A stretch of 38,503 bases of DNA, taken from assembly GCF_000429345.1 (NCBI RefSeq), contig NZ_AUBR01000032.1, positions 1-38,503 of the forward strand, written 5' to 3'. Numbering within the stretch: the first letter of the stretch is position 1; each line of letters opens with the position of its first letter. Below the pieces are notes generated by a model. The model saw nothing but the letters and a program-made list of their open reading frames with translations. It ran no database searches and was not told the origin of the DNA. Source of the DNA: Desulfovirgula thermocuniculi DSM 16036. Its GTDB lineage: Bacteria > Bacillota > Desulfotomaculia > Desulfotomaculales > Desulfovirgulaceae. Positions 22,422-29,805 of this stretch are shown in pieces. A program made the translations under genes and the position numbers.

Positions 22422-25177
22422 CTCCCGCCGGGGTGGAGCCATTGGAAGATGCGGGCGGCAATGAAAGGAAGGCTGCCCTTTATGTGGTTGCTTAGCGGGA
22501 GGGAGTTAAGGAAGTAGCGCCCGTATTTCTTGGTTATCAGCCTGCCGTCCAGGACCACTATTACGCCGCGGTCGCGAGCGGTGCGGATCAGCCTGCCAAA
22601 CCCCTGCCGGAAGCGAATTACCGCCTGCGGCAGGCTTAAGTGATGAAAGCCGTCCTTTCCCTGTGAGGCCAGCTCCTCCAGACGTGCCCCCGTAAGCGGG
22701 AGGTAGGGAGGGAGGAAGGGAAGCTTGACTATGACCACGCATGAGAGGGCGGCTTCGGAAAGGTCGACTCCCTCCCAGAAACTGGACAGGCCGAGGAGGA
22801 TGGCCTTTTCCGCGCTGCAAAATTCTTTTACCAGCTGCCACCGGTTGCCGTTGAGGCTTTGCGCCAGGAGACAAATGTCCTTTTGCTCGCAAAGGGGCTT
22901 TAGCCGCCGATAGGTTTCTCTAAGGGCCCGGTGGGAGGTGTACAGCACGAGCATGCGCCCGTCAACGGTTCCGGCCAGCTGGTCCAGGGCGTGAACCAGG
23001 GCGTTGTAATATTTTTCATCGGGTTTGTCCTTGGGGAGAGGCAGGTCCTTGACCACACATAAAAGGGATTGGGAGTTATAGGCAAAAGGTGAATCCAGCC
23101 GCAAGAAGGAAAGCCTTTCCGGGGGAAGCAGGTTCAATCCCGTGCGCTCCGTAAAGTAAGCGAAGCTCCCGTTTACGGTAAGGGTGGCCGAAGTGAAGAC
23201 AATTGCTTTGGGGGTGCGATATAGCTGCTCGTGGAGGATATGATCCACTCTAACCGGTGCGGCGCATAAAAGGCAGTTATGGCTTTCCCCTTCGTGTGCT
23301 TCGGCCCAGTAGGCGTGGTTCTCAAAAAGGCCCTCTATTATTCCTTCCAGTTCTTCCTTCATGGCGCGGCCTTCTTTAATATAATGGGACAATTCCCTGG
23401 GCAGGTGGCCATGGGGGAAGGCGCCTTCCTTCAGGTGGCGGTGAAGGGCGGAAAGCACGGCCAGCGTTTCTTCCAGTGAGAGCATGAAATTGTCTCCGTA
23501 GGGCTGCGGCAGCAGGGTTGCCTTCACGTTTTCCTGGGGCTGAAGGCGCAGGAAGTAAGGCGCTTCGTATTGGGCAGGCGCGGCCTTCTGCATTACCAGC
23601 CGGTGGAGGGCGGAGAAGAACAACTCCCCCTGTTGTAAAAGGTGGCGCGTGGCCTTCCGGGCGTCCCGCAGGGAATTGTGCCACGCTTCCGGCTCTTTTT
23701 CCGGCGTCCACCTGGAGAGTTTTTCTAAGGCGTGGCTCAAGCCGGATAACCAGCGAAAAAAAGCGTTTCGGGAAACGGCCCTGGTCATTTGTTCCGTGGC
23801 CGCTTCTTCCAGGTGATGGGCCTCATCCACCACCAGCACCTCATATCTAGGGAGGAGGCGGCTTTCCACGCGCAGGTCGGAGAGGAGGAGCGAGTGGTTG
23901 GTGATGATCAGGTGGGCTGCTTCGGCTTCCTTTTTCATGCGCGTGAGATAACAGGATTGGGCGGCGAAGGGGCAACTATAGCCCTCGCAGGTTTCGCCGT
24001 CTGCACTGAGGGAGAGCCACAACTCTTGCTCACGGGCATTTAGGTTGAGCTCGGCCCTGTCCCCTGTGGCGGTTTCCTGGCACCATACCAGGATGCGGGC
24101 GAGGAAGGCCGCTTCTTCTTTTGTGCGGGTAGGGGCGTGAAGGGCGTTGTACCACCGCTGCAGGCAGAGATAGTTTTGGCGCCCTTTCACCAGAGCGACA
24201 TGGCAGGGCCAGCCCAGGGCTCTCTGCAGCAAGGGAATATCCTTCCGCCACAGCTGGTCCTGGAGGTTAATCGTTCTCGTGGCTACGACGACTTTCTCTC
24301 CCGAGGTCAGCGCCCGGTACATGGCCGGTAAGAGGTAGCCGATGGTTTTCCCGGTTCCCGTACCCGCTTCCAGCACCAGGAATTTTCCTTCTTCCAGTGC
24401 CTGGGCAACGGCGGCCACCATTTGCACCTGCTGCGGGCGGTACTCATAATTGGAAAGGTTGGAAGCCAGCGGACCGCCGGGGCACAGCAGCCGAGGCAGG
24501 CCCTCCCACGAGGGCGGTAACGGGTAGCCGGGCCACTCTTCTTTTGGTGCATTGTCCCTGTGAAAGGCGCTTGCTCCGGCGCAGCCTGGCATGCGGGCCA
24601 GGCAGGATATCTCTTCGGCCCAGGGGGACGAGGCCTGTTGGAGAAGGTCGGCCAGGTCGGCCAGCACGGCGCCTCCCAGGCCGGCGGCCCGCTCCAGCAG
24701 GAGCCTGTAGAGGCTTGCCGTGGCCAAGGTGTCGCTTAGCGCCCGGTGGGGGGCTTCCTGTCGGATGCCCAGCAGGCGGCAGAGGTTGGAAAGCTTGTAG
24801 CTCGGGGCAGTGGGCAGGAGTATGCGTGCCAGCTCGCGCGTGTCAAAAAGCTTGTTGGGCAAAGCCCTCCCCAGGGCGGCCTGCAGGAAGTCGCGGTCAA
24901 AGGAAATGTGGTGCCCCAGCAAGGGGCTGCTGCCGATGAAGGACATTACTGCCGGTAGTATCTCCTGCAGCGTGGGGGCGCCGGCAAGGGCCGGCTCATC
25001 CAGTCCGGTGAGGCGGCGGATGAAAGGCGGTACGGGCCCGCCGGGGCGCACGAGGCTGTGGAATTGCCCGGTTATCTCCCCGTTTTCCAGGCGCAGGAGG
25101 GCAATCTCGATGATCTCGTCCTTTTGCGGGTTTAAACCCGTTGTTTCCACATCACAAATTACGGCGGAAAGGGGCAC
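22397..25177 (-). CDS. dinG: DinG-type ATP-dependent helicase with N-terminal 3'-5' exonuclease
   Basis: The product of about 926 residues fuses a DnaQ-like 3'-5' exonuclease to an XPD/DinG-like superfamily 2 helicase. The exonuclease shows DVETTG close to the start, GHHISFDRDF and HRALSDT. The helicase shows Walker A EAGTGTGKT, the DEAH box VVDEAHHLEE and C-terminal motifs VFTSATL and QGFGRLIRT. Four cysteines (NYLC, ETC, YSC, QSC) sit between Walker A and DEAH as in iron-sulfur DinG, so a [4Fe-4S] cluster is likely. The frame is open to an ATG at 25216 with no ribosome-binding site. I prefer the GTG at 25177, which has GAGGTG eight bases upstream and leaves room for a promoter shared with the divergent 80-residue gene. 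The role is in DNA repair or processing. Confidence 0.92.
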   Translation of the reverse strand: MPLSAVICDVETTGLNPQKDEIIEIALLRLENGEITGQFHSLVRPGGPVPPFIRRLTGLDEPALAGAPTLQEILPAVMSFIGSSPLLGHHISFDRDFLQAALGRALPNKLFDTRELARILLPTAPSYKLSNLCRLLGIRQEAPHRALSDTLATASLYRLLLERAAGLGGAVLADLADLLQQASSPWAEEISCLARMPGCAGASAFHRDNAPKEEWPGYPLPPSWEGLPRLLCPGGPLASNLSNYEYRPQQVQMVAAVAQALEEGKFLVLEAGTGTGKTIGYLLPAMYRALTSGEKVVVATRTINLQDQLWRKDIPLLQRALGWPCHVALVKGRQNYLCLQRWYNALHAPTRTKEEAAFLARILVWCQETATGDRAELNLNAREQELWLSLSADGETCEGYSCPFAAQSCYLTRMKKEAEAAHLIITNHSLLLSDLRVESRLLPRYEVLVVDEAHHLEEAATEQMTRAVSRNAFFRWLSGLSHALEKLSRWTPEKEPEAWHNSLRDARKATRHLLQQGELFFSALHRLVMQKAAPAQYEAPYFLRLQPQENVKATLLPQPYGDNFMLSLEETLAVLSALHRHLKEGAFPHGHLPRELSHYIKEGRAMKEELEGIIEGLFENHAYWAEAHEGESHNCLLCAAPVRVDHILHEQLYRTPKAIVFTSATLTVNGSFAYFTERTGLNLLPPERLSFLRLDSPFAYNSQSLLCVVKDLPLPKDKPDEKYYNALVHALDQLAGTVDGRMLVLYTSHRALRETYRRLKPLCEQKDICLLAQSLNGNRWQLVKEFCSAEKAILLGLSSFWEGVDLSEAALSCVVIVKLPFLPPYLPLTGARLEELASQGKDGFHHLSLPQAVIRFRQGFGRLIRTARDRGVIVVLDGRLITKKYGRYFLNSLPLSNHIKGSLPFIAARIFQWLHPGGSHISASTT

Positions 25178-25252
25178 CGGGCCAGCACCTCGGCTCAAAA
25201 TGCTAAGATGGGTCATATACTATAGTACCAAATCAAAGGAGGAGAAGTATAG

Positions 25253-25495
25253 ATGGAAAAAAAGTCTTTTGATGCCAGCCTGTTGCCCGACCTGTTAAAG
25301 AGCCTTCTGCACAACCTGGACCCCTCGGTGCTGGAGCAACTGGAGCGGCTCAGGGAAAGTGCGGACCCCCAAGCGCTAAGCCAGCAATTCGACCAGGTGC
25401 TGCGGCTGCTGCATCAAAACTTCGGTGGTGACGAAGGCCAGGCACTGGCCCAGCTCTGGCACGGCATAATGGAGATGATGAAGCAGCAAAAATAA
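25253..25495 (+). CDS. Hypothetical protein, 80 residues
   Basis: The protein is not recognised. It is predicted all-helical, acidic and Leu/Gln-rich, with heptad-like leucines (LLPDLLKSLLHNLDPSVLEQL), and no cysteines or membrane segments. It is a real gene on signals: a near-perfect AAAGGAGGAG site before the ATG and a strong terminator right after the stop. A TATACT -10-like box lies at about 25218-25223, but no matching -35 was found. It is divergent from dinG. Confidence 0.7.
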   Translation: MEKKSFDASLLPDLLKSLLHNLDPSVLEQLERLRESADPQALSQQFDQVLRLLHQNFGGDEGQALAQLWHGIMEMMKQQK

Positions 25496-25499
25496 AAAC

Positions 25500-25527
25500 G
25501 GGGGTGAGCGCACACCCCCTTTATTTT
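25500..25527 (+). terminator. Bidirectional terminator
   Basis: GGGGGTG at 25500-25506 pairs with CACCCCC at 25513-25519 and is followed by TTTATTTT. On the minus strand the same stem is followed by GTTTTTATTTTT. It ends both the 80-residue gene and the convergent protease gene. Confidence 0.88.
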
Positions 25528-25542
25528 CGGGATACAGGAGGT

Positions 25543-26760
25543 TTAGGCGGTAGATTTATGGGGGAAGGGCCAGAAACCCGGCATTTTGGGTGGATAAGCA
25601 TGCTCCTCTCCGTTATTTTCGCCCTCTTTCCCCTCTTCTTCCCCTTTGGACCAGGCGCCGTGGACTTTTTGGCATGCCAGGTCTGCCCGCACCAGCCCCG
25701 CGCCCTGCTGTTCCGAAGAAAGCGAGGGCAGCTTTTCGGCCGTGCCGTAAAGGATGCGGGTAATCTGGCCGGCGGAGTGCCCGGGGGCGAGGGACCATAG
25801 CAAGGCCACGGTTCCGCTGACATGGGGTGCGGCCATGGAAGTGCCGCTCAGCCTCCAGAACGAACCGCCGCTCTTGGTGGAGAGGATGTTTGTACCCGGG
25901 GCCACCAGCTTTATTTCCTTGCCTTGGCTGCTAAAGGGTGCCAGGCCGTCCTTTTCGTCCGTGGCCCCCACCGCTATTACCTCCGGGTAGGCGGCAGGAT
26001 AGTCCACGGAGTGGTTGGTCCCGTCGTTGCCAGCTGCGGCAACTACCACGGCGCCTTTTCTGACCACCTGGCGGATGGCCTCGTGGAGGGCTTTGCTGCC
26101 GGTGTTCGACCCGAAGCTCAAGTTTATAACCCGCATATTCTGCTCCAGGCACCACTGCAAGCCGCGGATTACATCGGCAAAGGAGCCCTTTCCCCGGCGG
26201 TCCAGCACTTTTACAGGGTAAATTTTGGCCCCGGGGGCAGCTCCGATAATGCCGAAATCATTTCTGACGGCGGCAATGATGCCGCTGATATGGGTGCCGT
26301 GGCCGTGATCGTCAAGGGGCGGCAGGTGGGGATCGAGGATGTTTTTCCCTTCTCCCAGGTTATCGCGTAGATCCGGATGATGCAGGTCGCAGCCGGTATC
26401 CAGCACGGCCACCTTTACCCCCTCGCCGTCCGCTTGCGACCATGCCTGGTCTGCCCCAATCCGGTGTATGCCCCAAGGTATGACCTGGTACCCTTCTTTA
26501 ATAATGGCATGTTTGGCCTCCAGCCATACCGGATAGAGGCGAACCTGCAGGTTGCTTTCAATGGCCGTAACCATTTCCTCTTTCCTTAAACCCTGAAGGT
26601 GTACACCGTCAGGCAGGTAACAGGCGACGCCGTTTACCAGGGGCAGGGGTTCGATGCGGCTGGCACCGTAACCGGTGAGCAGGCTGCGCAAGTCGTCGCG
26701 CAGGACGGTGCCCTCGAAGGCCGGTTCCTTGAATAAGATGATATAGTTAAGCTTTTTCAT
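25543..26760 (-). CDS. Subtilisin-like serine protease (S8) without signal peptide
   Basis: The 405-residue protein has the subtilase catalytic triad Asp121 (VAVLDTG), His154 (HGHGTH) and Ser308 (GTSMAAPH), with the oxyanion Asn245 (AAGND). The first 80 residues look like an inhibitor-I9-type pro-region, with a beta strand at the start and AIESNLQVRLYPV. No signal peptide or membrane segment precedes it, so it is probably intracellular or acts in the sporangium. The C-terminal 50 residues are Glu/Lys/Gly-rich and then aromatic/Pro-rich, and unlike the family. A GAGGAGAAGG site precedes the ATG. It follows the coiled-coil gene by 13 bases, so the two are probably one operon. Substrate unknown. 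Confidence 0.9.
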   Translation of the reverse strand: MKKLNYIILFKEPAFEGTVLRDDLRSLLTGYGASRIEPLPLVNGVACYLPDGVHLQGLRKEEMVTAIESNLQVRLYPVWLEAKHAIIKEGYQVIPWGIHRIGADQAWSQADGEGVKVAVLDTGCDLHHPDLRDNLGEGKNILDPHLPPLDDHGHGTHISGIIAAVRNDFGIIGAAPGAKIYPVKVLDRRGKGSFADVIRGLQWCLEQNMRVINLSFGSNTGSKALHEAIRQVVRKGAVVVAAAGNDGTNHSVDYPAAYPEVIAVGATDEKDGLAPFSSQGKEIKLVAPGTNILSTKSGGSFWRLSGTSMAAPHVSGTVALLWSLAPGHSAGQITRILYGTAEKLPSLSSEQQGAGLVRADLACQKVHGAWSKGEEEGKEGENNGEEHAYPPKMPGFWPFPHKSTA

Positions 26761-26773
26761 GTTGCCCTTCTCC

Positions 26774-27310
26774 TCATTGTTCCTGGGCCTGTTCCGGCAC
26801 AGTTTTTTTCTCCTCGCTGATGAGGCTTCTCAGGAAAGCGTTGATGGGCTCCAGGAGGCGGGAAAGATCTGGAGAGGTTATGGTCCTGCCCGTTGAAACC
26901 GCAGGGCCGCCTGCGGTGGTCACTTTAAAGTCATTGAAGGTTTTGAGGATGGAATCGAGCATGACCTGGGCACTGTTGGCAATAATCTCAATTACCTGTC
27001 CCACGGCCCTGGTGCCGGCAATGGCCTTGCGCAGGGTAAGCTCGAGGTCCTTTTTCCCCACTTCCGCACGCTCAAGGGATTGCCTGTGCGCCAGCCTTTC
27101 CAGCTGGTTAATGATAACCTCCAGCTTTTGGGTAAGCTTGTTTTCACGGGAGCGCTGCACTTCCAAATCGGCAATTAGCTCCGCCAGGCGCTCGAGGCTG
27201 TTGGAAATCCGCCCCACATCTTCTAGCTGGCTGCTTTTTTCGGCTTGGAAGCTTTCCAGCCTGTTTACCAGGTGATCCAGGGTTTCATGGATGGGCTTAT
27301 CTGAAGGCAT
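26774..27310 (-). CDS. Hypothetical coiled-coil protein, 178 residues
   Basis: No family was recognised. About residues 5-95 form long charged helices with heptad spacing (LEDVGRISNSLERLAELIADL and on), very likely a coiled coil. The middle (AIAGTRAVGQVIEIIANSAQVML) is a hydrophobic helix, possibly amphipathic. The tail is polar, with PDLSRLLEPINAFLRSLI. There are no cysteines and no clear membrane segment. The ATG has an AAAGGAAG site. It lies 13 bases before the subtilase gene, so the two may be functionally tied, for example as a protease and its partner or substrate; this is inference from position only. Confidence 0.75.
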   Translation of the reverse strand: MPSDKPIHETLDHLVNRLESFQAEKSSQLEDVGRISNSLERLAELIADLEVQRSRENKLTQKLEVIINQLERLAHRQSLERAEVGKKDLELTLRKAIAGTRAVGQVIEIIANSAQVMLDSILKTFNDFKVTTAGGPAVSTGRTITSPDLSRLLEPINAFLRSLISEEKKTVPEQAQEQ

Positions 27311-27330
27311 GGCTCTGCGCTTCCTTTCTC

Positions 27331-27360
27331 AAAATATTTCTCAAAATAAAAGTTTTGTAA
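27331..27360 (-). promoter_or_regulatory. Candidate promoter for the coiled-coil/protease pair
   Basis: On the minus strand TTACAA (27360-27355) and TATTTT (27336-27331) are 18 bases apart, a moderate sigma-A match in an AT-rich stretch just upstream of the gene. Confidence 0.4.
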
Positions 27361-27366
27361 TATGCG

Positions 27367-27404
27367 GGTGGAGGGTTGCACTAAGGCACGTACAACCCCC
27401 CACC
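27367..27404 (-). terminator. Hairpin downstream of the 55-residue membrane protein gene
   Basis: GGTGGAGGGTTG at 27367-27378 pairs with CAACCCCCCACC at 27393-27404, with one mismatch in 12 pairs and a 14-base loop. It lies 26 bases after the stop at 27431. No strong T run follows on the minus strand, so it may be a weak terminator or an mRNA-stabilising hairpin. Confidence 0.5.
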
Positions 27405-27430
27405 GCTGGCCTAAAGGACTTTTAGAATCC

Positions 27431-27598
27431 TTAAAAGGCCAGAACAATCAGGCCTACGACTACCACCAGCGCGCCGGGGAAGAAGAATCCGAACCTGATG
27501 AGGAGCAGTCCTACCAGGATCAGAAATACACCGGCGAGTACCTCCAGAAAGCTGGTGGCCTTTGTCCCTACTTCCGGCTTTTCTACAATGTCGGGCAT
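27431..27598 (-). CDS. Small membrane protein, 55 residues
   Basis: The frame is open to 27757, but the ATG at 27598 has GGGGAGGA upstream, and the part before it looks non-coding. The product has a short polar N terminus (MPDIVEKPEVGTKATS) and then two hydrophobic stretches (LEVLAGVFLILVGLLLIRFG and FFFPGALVVVVGLIVLAF), probably a membrane hairpin. No family was recognised. It stands alone between the hydrolase gene and the coiled-coil gene, so no function can be inferred. Confidence 0.65.
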   Translation of the reverse strand: MPDIVEKPEVGTKATSFLEVLAGVFLILVGLLLIRFGFFFPGALVVVVGLIVLAF

Positions 27599-27702
27599 AG
27601 AAGTTCCTCCCCTTCCCTGGAATGTCTGTCGGGGTCCTTTTTTGGCTCCCTGGAACCAGAATATGCAGCAGGGCATGTAAGGTGATACTGGGCCGGAAAG
27701 CA

Positions 27703-27730
27703 AAGAGGCACCGGCGTGACGGTGCCTCTT
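27703..27730 (-). terminator. Terminator-like hairpin after the UPF0173 gene
   Basis: AAGAGGCACC at 27703-27712 pairs perfectly with GGTGCCTCTT at 27721-27730. On the minus strand it is followed by TGCTTTCC, a poor T tract. It lies about 80 bases after the hydrolase stop codon. Confidence 0.6.
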
Positions 27731-27807
27731 CCTTCCATGTGTTCTCCCGGCGGCCAAGCCGTTCCGGGAGCCGGCCTGGAAGCGGGGAGTGGGCCTGCGG
27801 GGAGCAA

Positions 27808-28491
27808 TTAGAGCTCGTAGCTTTCTCCCGGGGCGAGGATAATTACTCGTGCCGTTGTCTGGGCCTCCACCTTGCGCTTGAACTCTTGGGGGTCCTGGGC
27901 AATCAGGGGCCAGGTGTTATAGTGCATGGGTATGACGGCTGCCGGTTTGAGGAGCTTTACCGCTTCCAGGGCGTCCTCGGGACCCATGGTGAAATTGTCC
28001 CCGATGGGCAGCAGGGCCAGGTCGAGGGAGTGCAACTGGCCGATTAAAGCCATGTCCCCCAAAAGCCCTGTGTCCCCGGCATGATAAATATTTTTCCCCT
28101 CCATGCTGATGAGAAAGCCGCAGGGCGTGCCCAGGTACTCGGCGGGTCCTCCCGTGACCAGGCCGCTGCCGTGCCAGGCAGGGGTGAGCTTAACCTTAAC
28201 GGGGCCAAACTGGCGGCTGCCTCCAATGTGCATGGCGTGGGTGTTTGCGCCCTGGCGGCTGCAGTAGCTGGCCAGCTCGAAGACGGAGACAATGGTGGCC
28301 CCCGTATTCCGGGCTATCTCCACCGCATCCCCCAGGTGATCGCCGTGCCCGTGGCTGACCAGGATGAGGTCAGGGTGCAGGTCTGCGGGTTTTACCGTGG
28401 CCAGCGGGTTGTCCTTAATGAAAGGATCGATGAGCACTTTTGCTTCACCCTCGAGATAAAATGCGGCGTGGCCGATGTAGGTAATTTTCAA
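27808..28491 (-). CDS. UPF0173 metal-dependent hydrolase
   Basis: The 227-residue protein is a metallo-beta-lactamase-fold hydrolase with HGHGDH near residue 50, further conserved HxGG (MHIGGSRQFG), HAGDTG (about 138-143) and a C-terminal MHYNTWP histidine. That is the zinc-binding layout of the UPF0173 (YtkL-like) family. Physiological substrate unknown; cytoplasmic. The start is TTG at 28491 with a GGAGGG site eight bases upstream. A promoter-like extended -10 lies in the end of the meaB gene, so it may be transcribed on its own. Confidence 0.88.
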   Translation of the reverse strand: MKITYIGHAAFYLEGEAKVLIDPFIKDNPLATVKPADLHPDLILVSHGHGDHLGDAVEIARNTGATIVSVFELASYCSRQGANTHAMHIGGSRQFGPVKVKLTPAWHGSGLVTGGPAEYLGTPCGFLISMEGKNIYHAGDTGLLGDMALIGQLHSLDLALLPIGDNFTMGPEDALEAVKLLKPAAVIPMHYNTWPLIAQDPQEFKRKVEAQTTARVIILAPGESYEL

Positions 28492-28510
28492 CCGCTTTCC
28501 CTCCTCGAAT

Positions 28511-28556
28511 CTTAAAATCTTTTAAGCTTATTATACCAGGTGCTGGCACTTTCCAA
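28511..28556 (-). promoter_or_regulatory. Extended -10 promoter with a palindrome at the start site
   Basis: On the minus strand TTGGAA (28556-28551) is followed after 15 bases by TATAAT (28535-28530), preceded by TGG, an extended -10. A near-palindrome CTTAAAA-GA-TTTTAAG (28526-28511) falls where transcription would begin and could be an operator. The promoter overlaps the end of meaB. Confidence 0.45.
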
Positions 28557-29496
28557 GCAGGTAACTGATGATCTCTCTTGCCCCTTGATACGGGCTTTTC
28601 TCCCCGCTGGCTACGGCCTCCAGGAAAGGCCTCAGGTTTTCTTTTTCCCTGCATAGCGCCTGGTACCAAAAGTGCCGCACCAGCTCCAGCGTCTCCCTTT
28701 CGGCCCTAGCCCAGCGCCTTTCGGCCAGCCCCTTGTTTTGCAGGGCAAAGAGGCGGTGTTTTTCTACGGCTGCCAGAAGCTCATCCACGCCCCGCCCGTC
28801 TGTCGCCGAGGTCTTGACCACCGGAGGGCGCCACTTAAGGCGTTCGCCCTGCATGTCCAGCATCATTTCCACCTCTGCGGCTATCTTGGCGGCGCCCGGC
28901 AGGTCGCTCTTGTTGATCACAAATACATCGGCAATTTCCATAATCCCGGCTTTTATAGTCTGTATGGCGTCGCCGGCCACGGGAGTGAGGACCACGACGG
29001 TGGTATCTGCCACGTGCATGATGTCCAGCTCTGCCTGCCCTACCCCTACGGTTTCAATGAGGATCCAGTTGAAGCCAAAGGCGTCCATGGCCTTAACAAC
29101 TTCTCCAGTGGCATGGGCCAGCCCGCCCAGGCTCCCCCGCGTGCCCATGCTGCGGATGAAAACACCCCGGTCGGTGGCATGATCCTGCATCCTGATGCGG
29201 TCCCCTAAAAGGGCCCCGCCGCTGAAAGGGCTGGTGGGGTCCACGGCGACGATGCCCACGGTTTCCCCCCTGCGGCGCAGGAGCGAAGTGAGGCGGTCTA
29301 CCAGGGAGCTTTTTCCTGCACCCGGTGCGCCGGTTAGGCCCACCACGTAGGCCCTGCCCGTTAGGGAGTATATCTGCTCCATAATTTGGGAAGCGCCGGG
29401 ATCCTCGTTTTCCAGGGAGCTGATCAGCCTGGCCAGGGCCCTCATGTCTCCCTGCCGGAACCTCTCGATAAGAGTGTTAATGTTCATTTCCGGCAC
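28531..29496 (-). CDS. meaB: MeaB/ArgK-type GTPase (methylmalonyl-CoA mutase chaperone)
   Basis: MeaB loads and protects the B12 cofactor of methylmalonyl-CoA mutase or related acyl-CoA mutases, with GTP hydrolysis as a check. The 321 residues show the P-loop GAPGAGKS at 56-63, DPTSPFSGGALLGDRIRM, the G3-like ETVGVGQAE and NKSD. The start is GTG at 29496 behind AAAGGAGGTC. Usually the gene sits next to the mutase subunits or the epimerase; none is in this window, so its mutase partner must be encoded elsewhere. A TATAAT box about 20 bases before the ribosome-binding site and a TCCTGG-TC-CCAGGA dyad (29526-29539) lie upstream. Confidence 0.93.
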   Translation of the reverse strand: MPEMNINTLIERFRQGDMRALARLISSLENEDPGASQIMEQIYSLTGRAYVVGLTGAPGAGKSSLVDRLTSLLRRRGETVGIVAVDPTSPFSGGALLGDRIRMQDHATDRGVFIRSMGTRGSLGGLAHATGEVVKAMDAFGFNWILIETVGVGQAELDIMHVADTTVVVLTPVAGDAIQTIKAGIMEIADVFVINKSDLPGAAKIAAEVEMMLDMQGERLKWRPPVVKTSATDGRGVDELLAAVEKHRLFALQNKGLAERRWARAERETLELVRHFWYQALCREKENLRPFLEAVASGEKSPYQGAREIISYLLGKCQHLV

Positions 29497-29803
29497 CTTT
29501 ATGACCTCCTTTAGGTTATTATAAATCCTGGTCCCAGGAAAAGGGCCGAAAAATTAAAAAGTCTGATAAATCAGAAATGCGCGAATCCGATCTGTTGATT
29601 TTGGCTCCCCAGTGGAAGAAAAAGCCCCCTAAAAGACCGGGGGCAGGTGGAGGCCTGCTCGAGAGTGTTTTTTTGCCGCTTAGCCAAGAAAGCTTCCGGA
29701 GCGGGAATCACAGGCTCTATAATTATAGCCAACAGGGTCATGTGGAAAACACCTAGTCTCCTCTCCCTTTCTCTTGGCTGTACCGGTGAGGTACAGCCTT
29801 TTT
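29497..29803. other. Gene-free 307-base gap between trxB and meaB with several hairpins
   Basis: No convincing gene is present. Short frames on both strands cross the hairpins and match no family I know. What is visible: a plus-strand terminator shape GGCTGTACC/GGTACAGCC with seven T (29776-29805), a minus-strand terminator GCCCCC/GGGGGC with TTTTTCTT (29616-29644), a small TCTGAT-AA-ATCAGA dyad followed on the minus strand by T-rich sequence (29562-29575), and a TCCTGG-TC-CCAGGA dyad (29526-29539). The minus-strand terminator probably ends the liv-trxB transcript. Confidence 0.5.
29616..29644 (-). terminator. Probable terminator of the liv-trxB operon
   Basis: On the minus strand GCCCCC (29644-29639) pairs with GGGGGC (29629-29624) around a nine-base loop and is followed by TTTTTCTT. 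It lies 160 bases after the trxB stop. Confidence 0.7.
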
Positions 29804-29805
29804 TT
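29776..29805 (+). terminator. Plus-strand intrinsic terminator shape overlapping the trxB stop
   Basis: GGCTGTACC at 29776-29784 pairs with GGTACAGCC at 29790-29798 around five bases and is followed by seven T. It is a textbook terminator on the plus strand, although no plus-strand gene was found upstream of it. On the minus strand the same stem is just after the trxB stop but lacks a T run. Confidence 0.6.
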
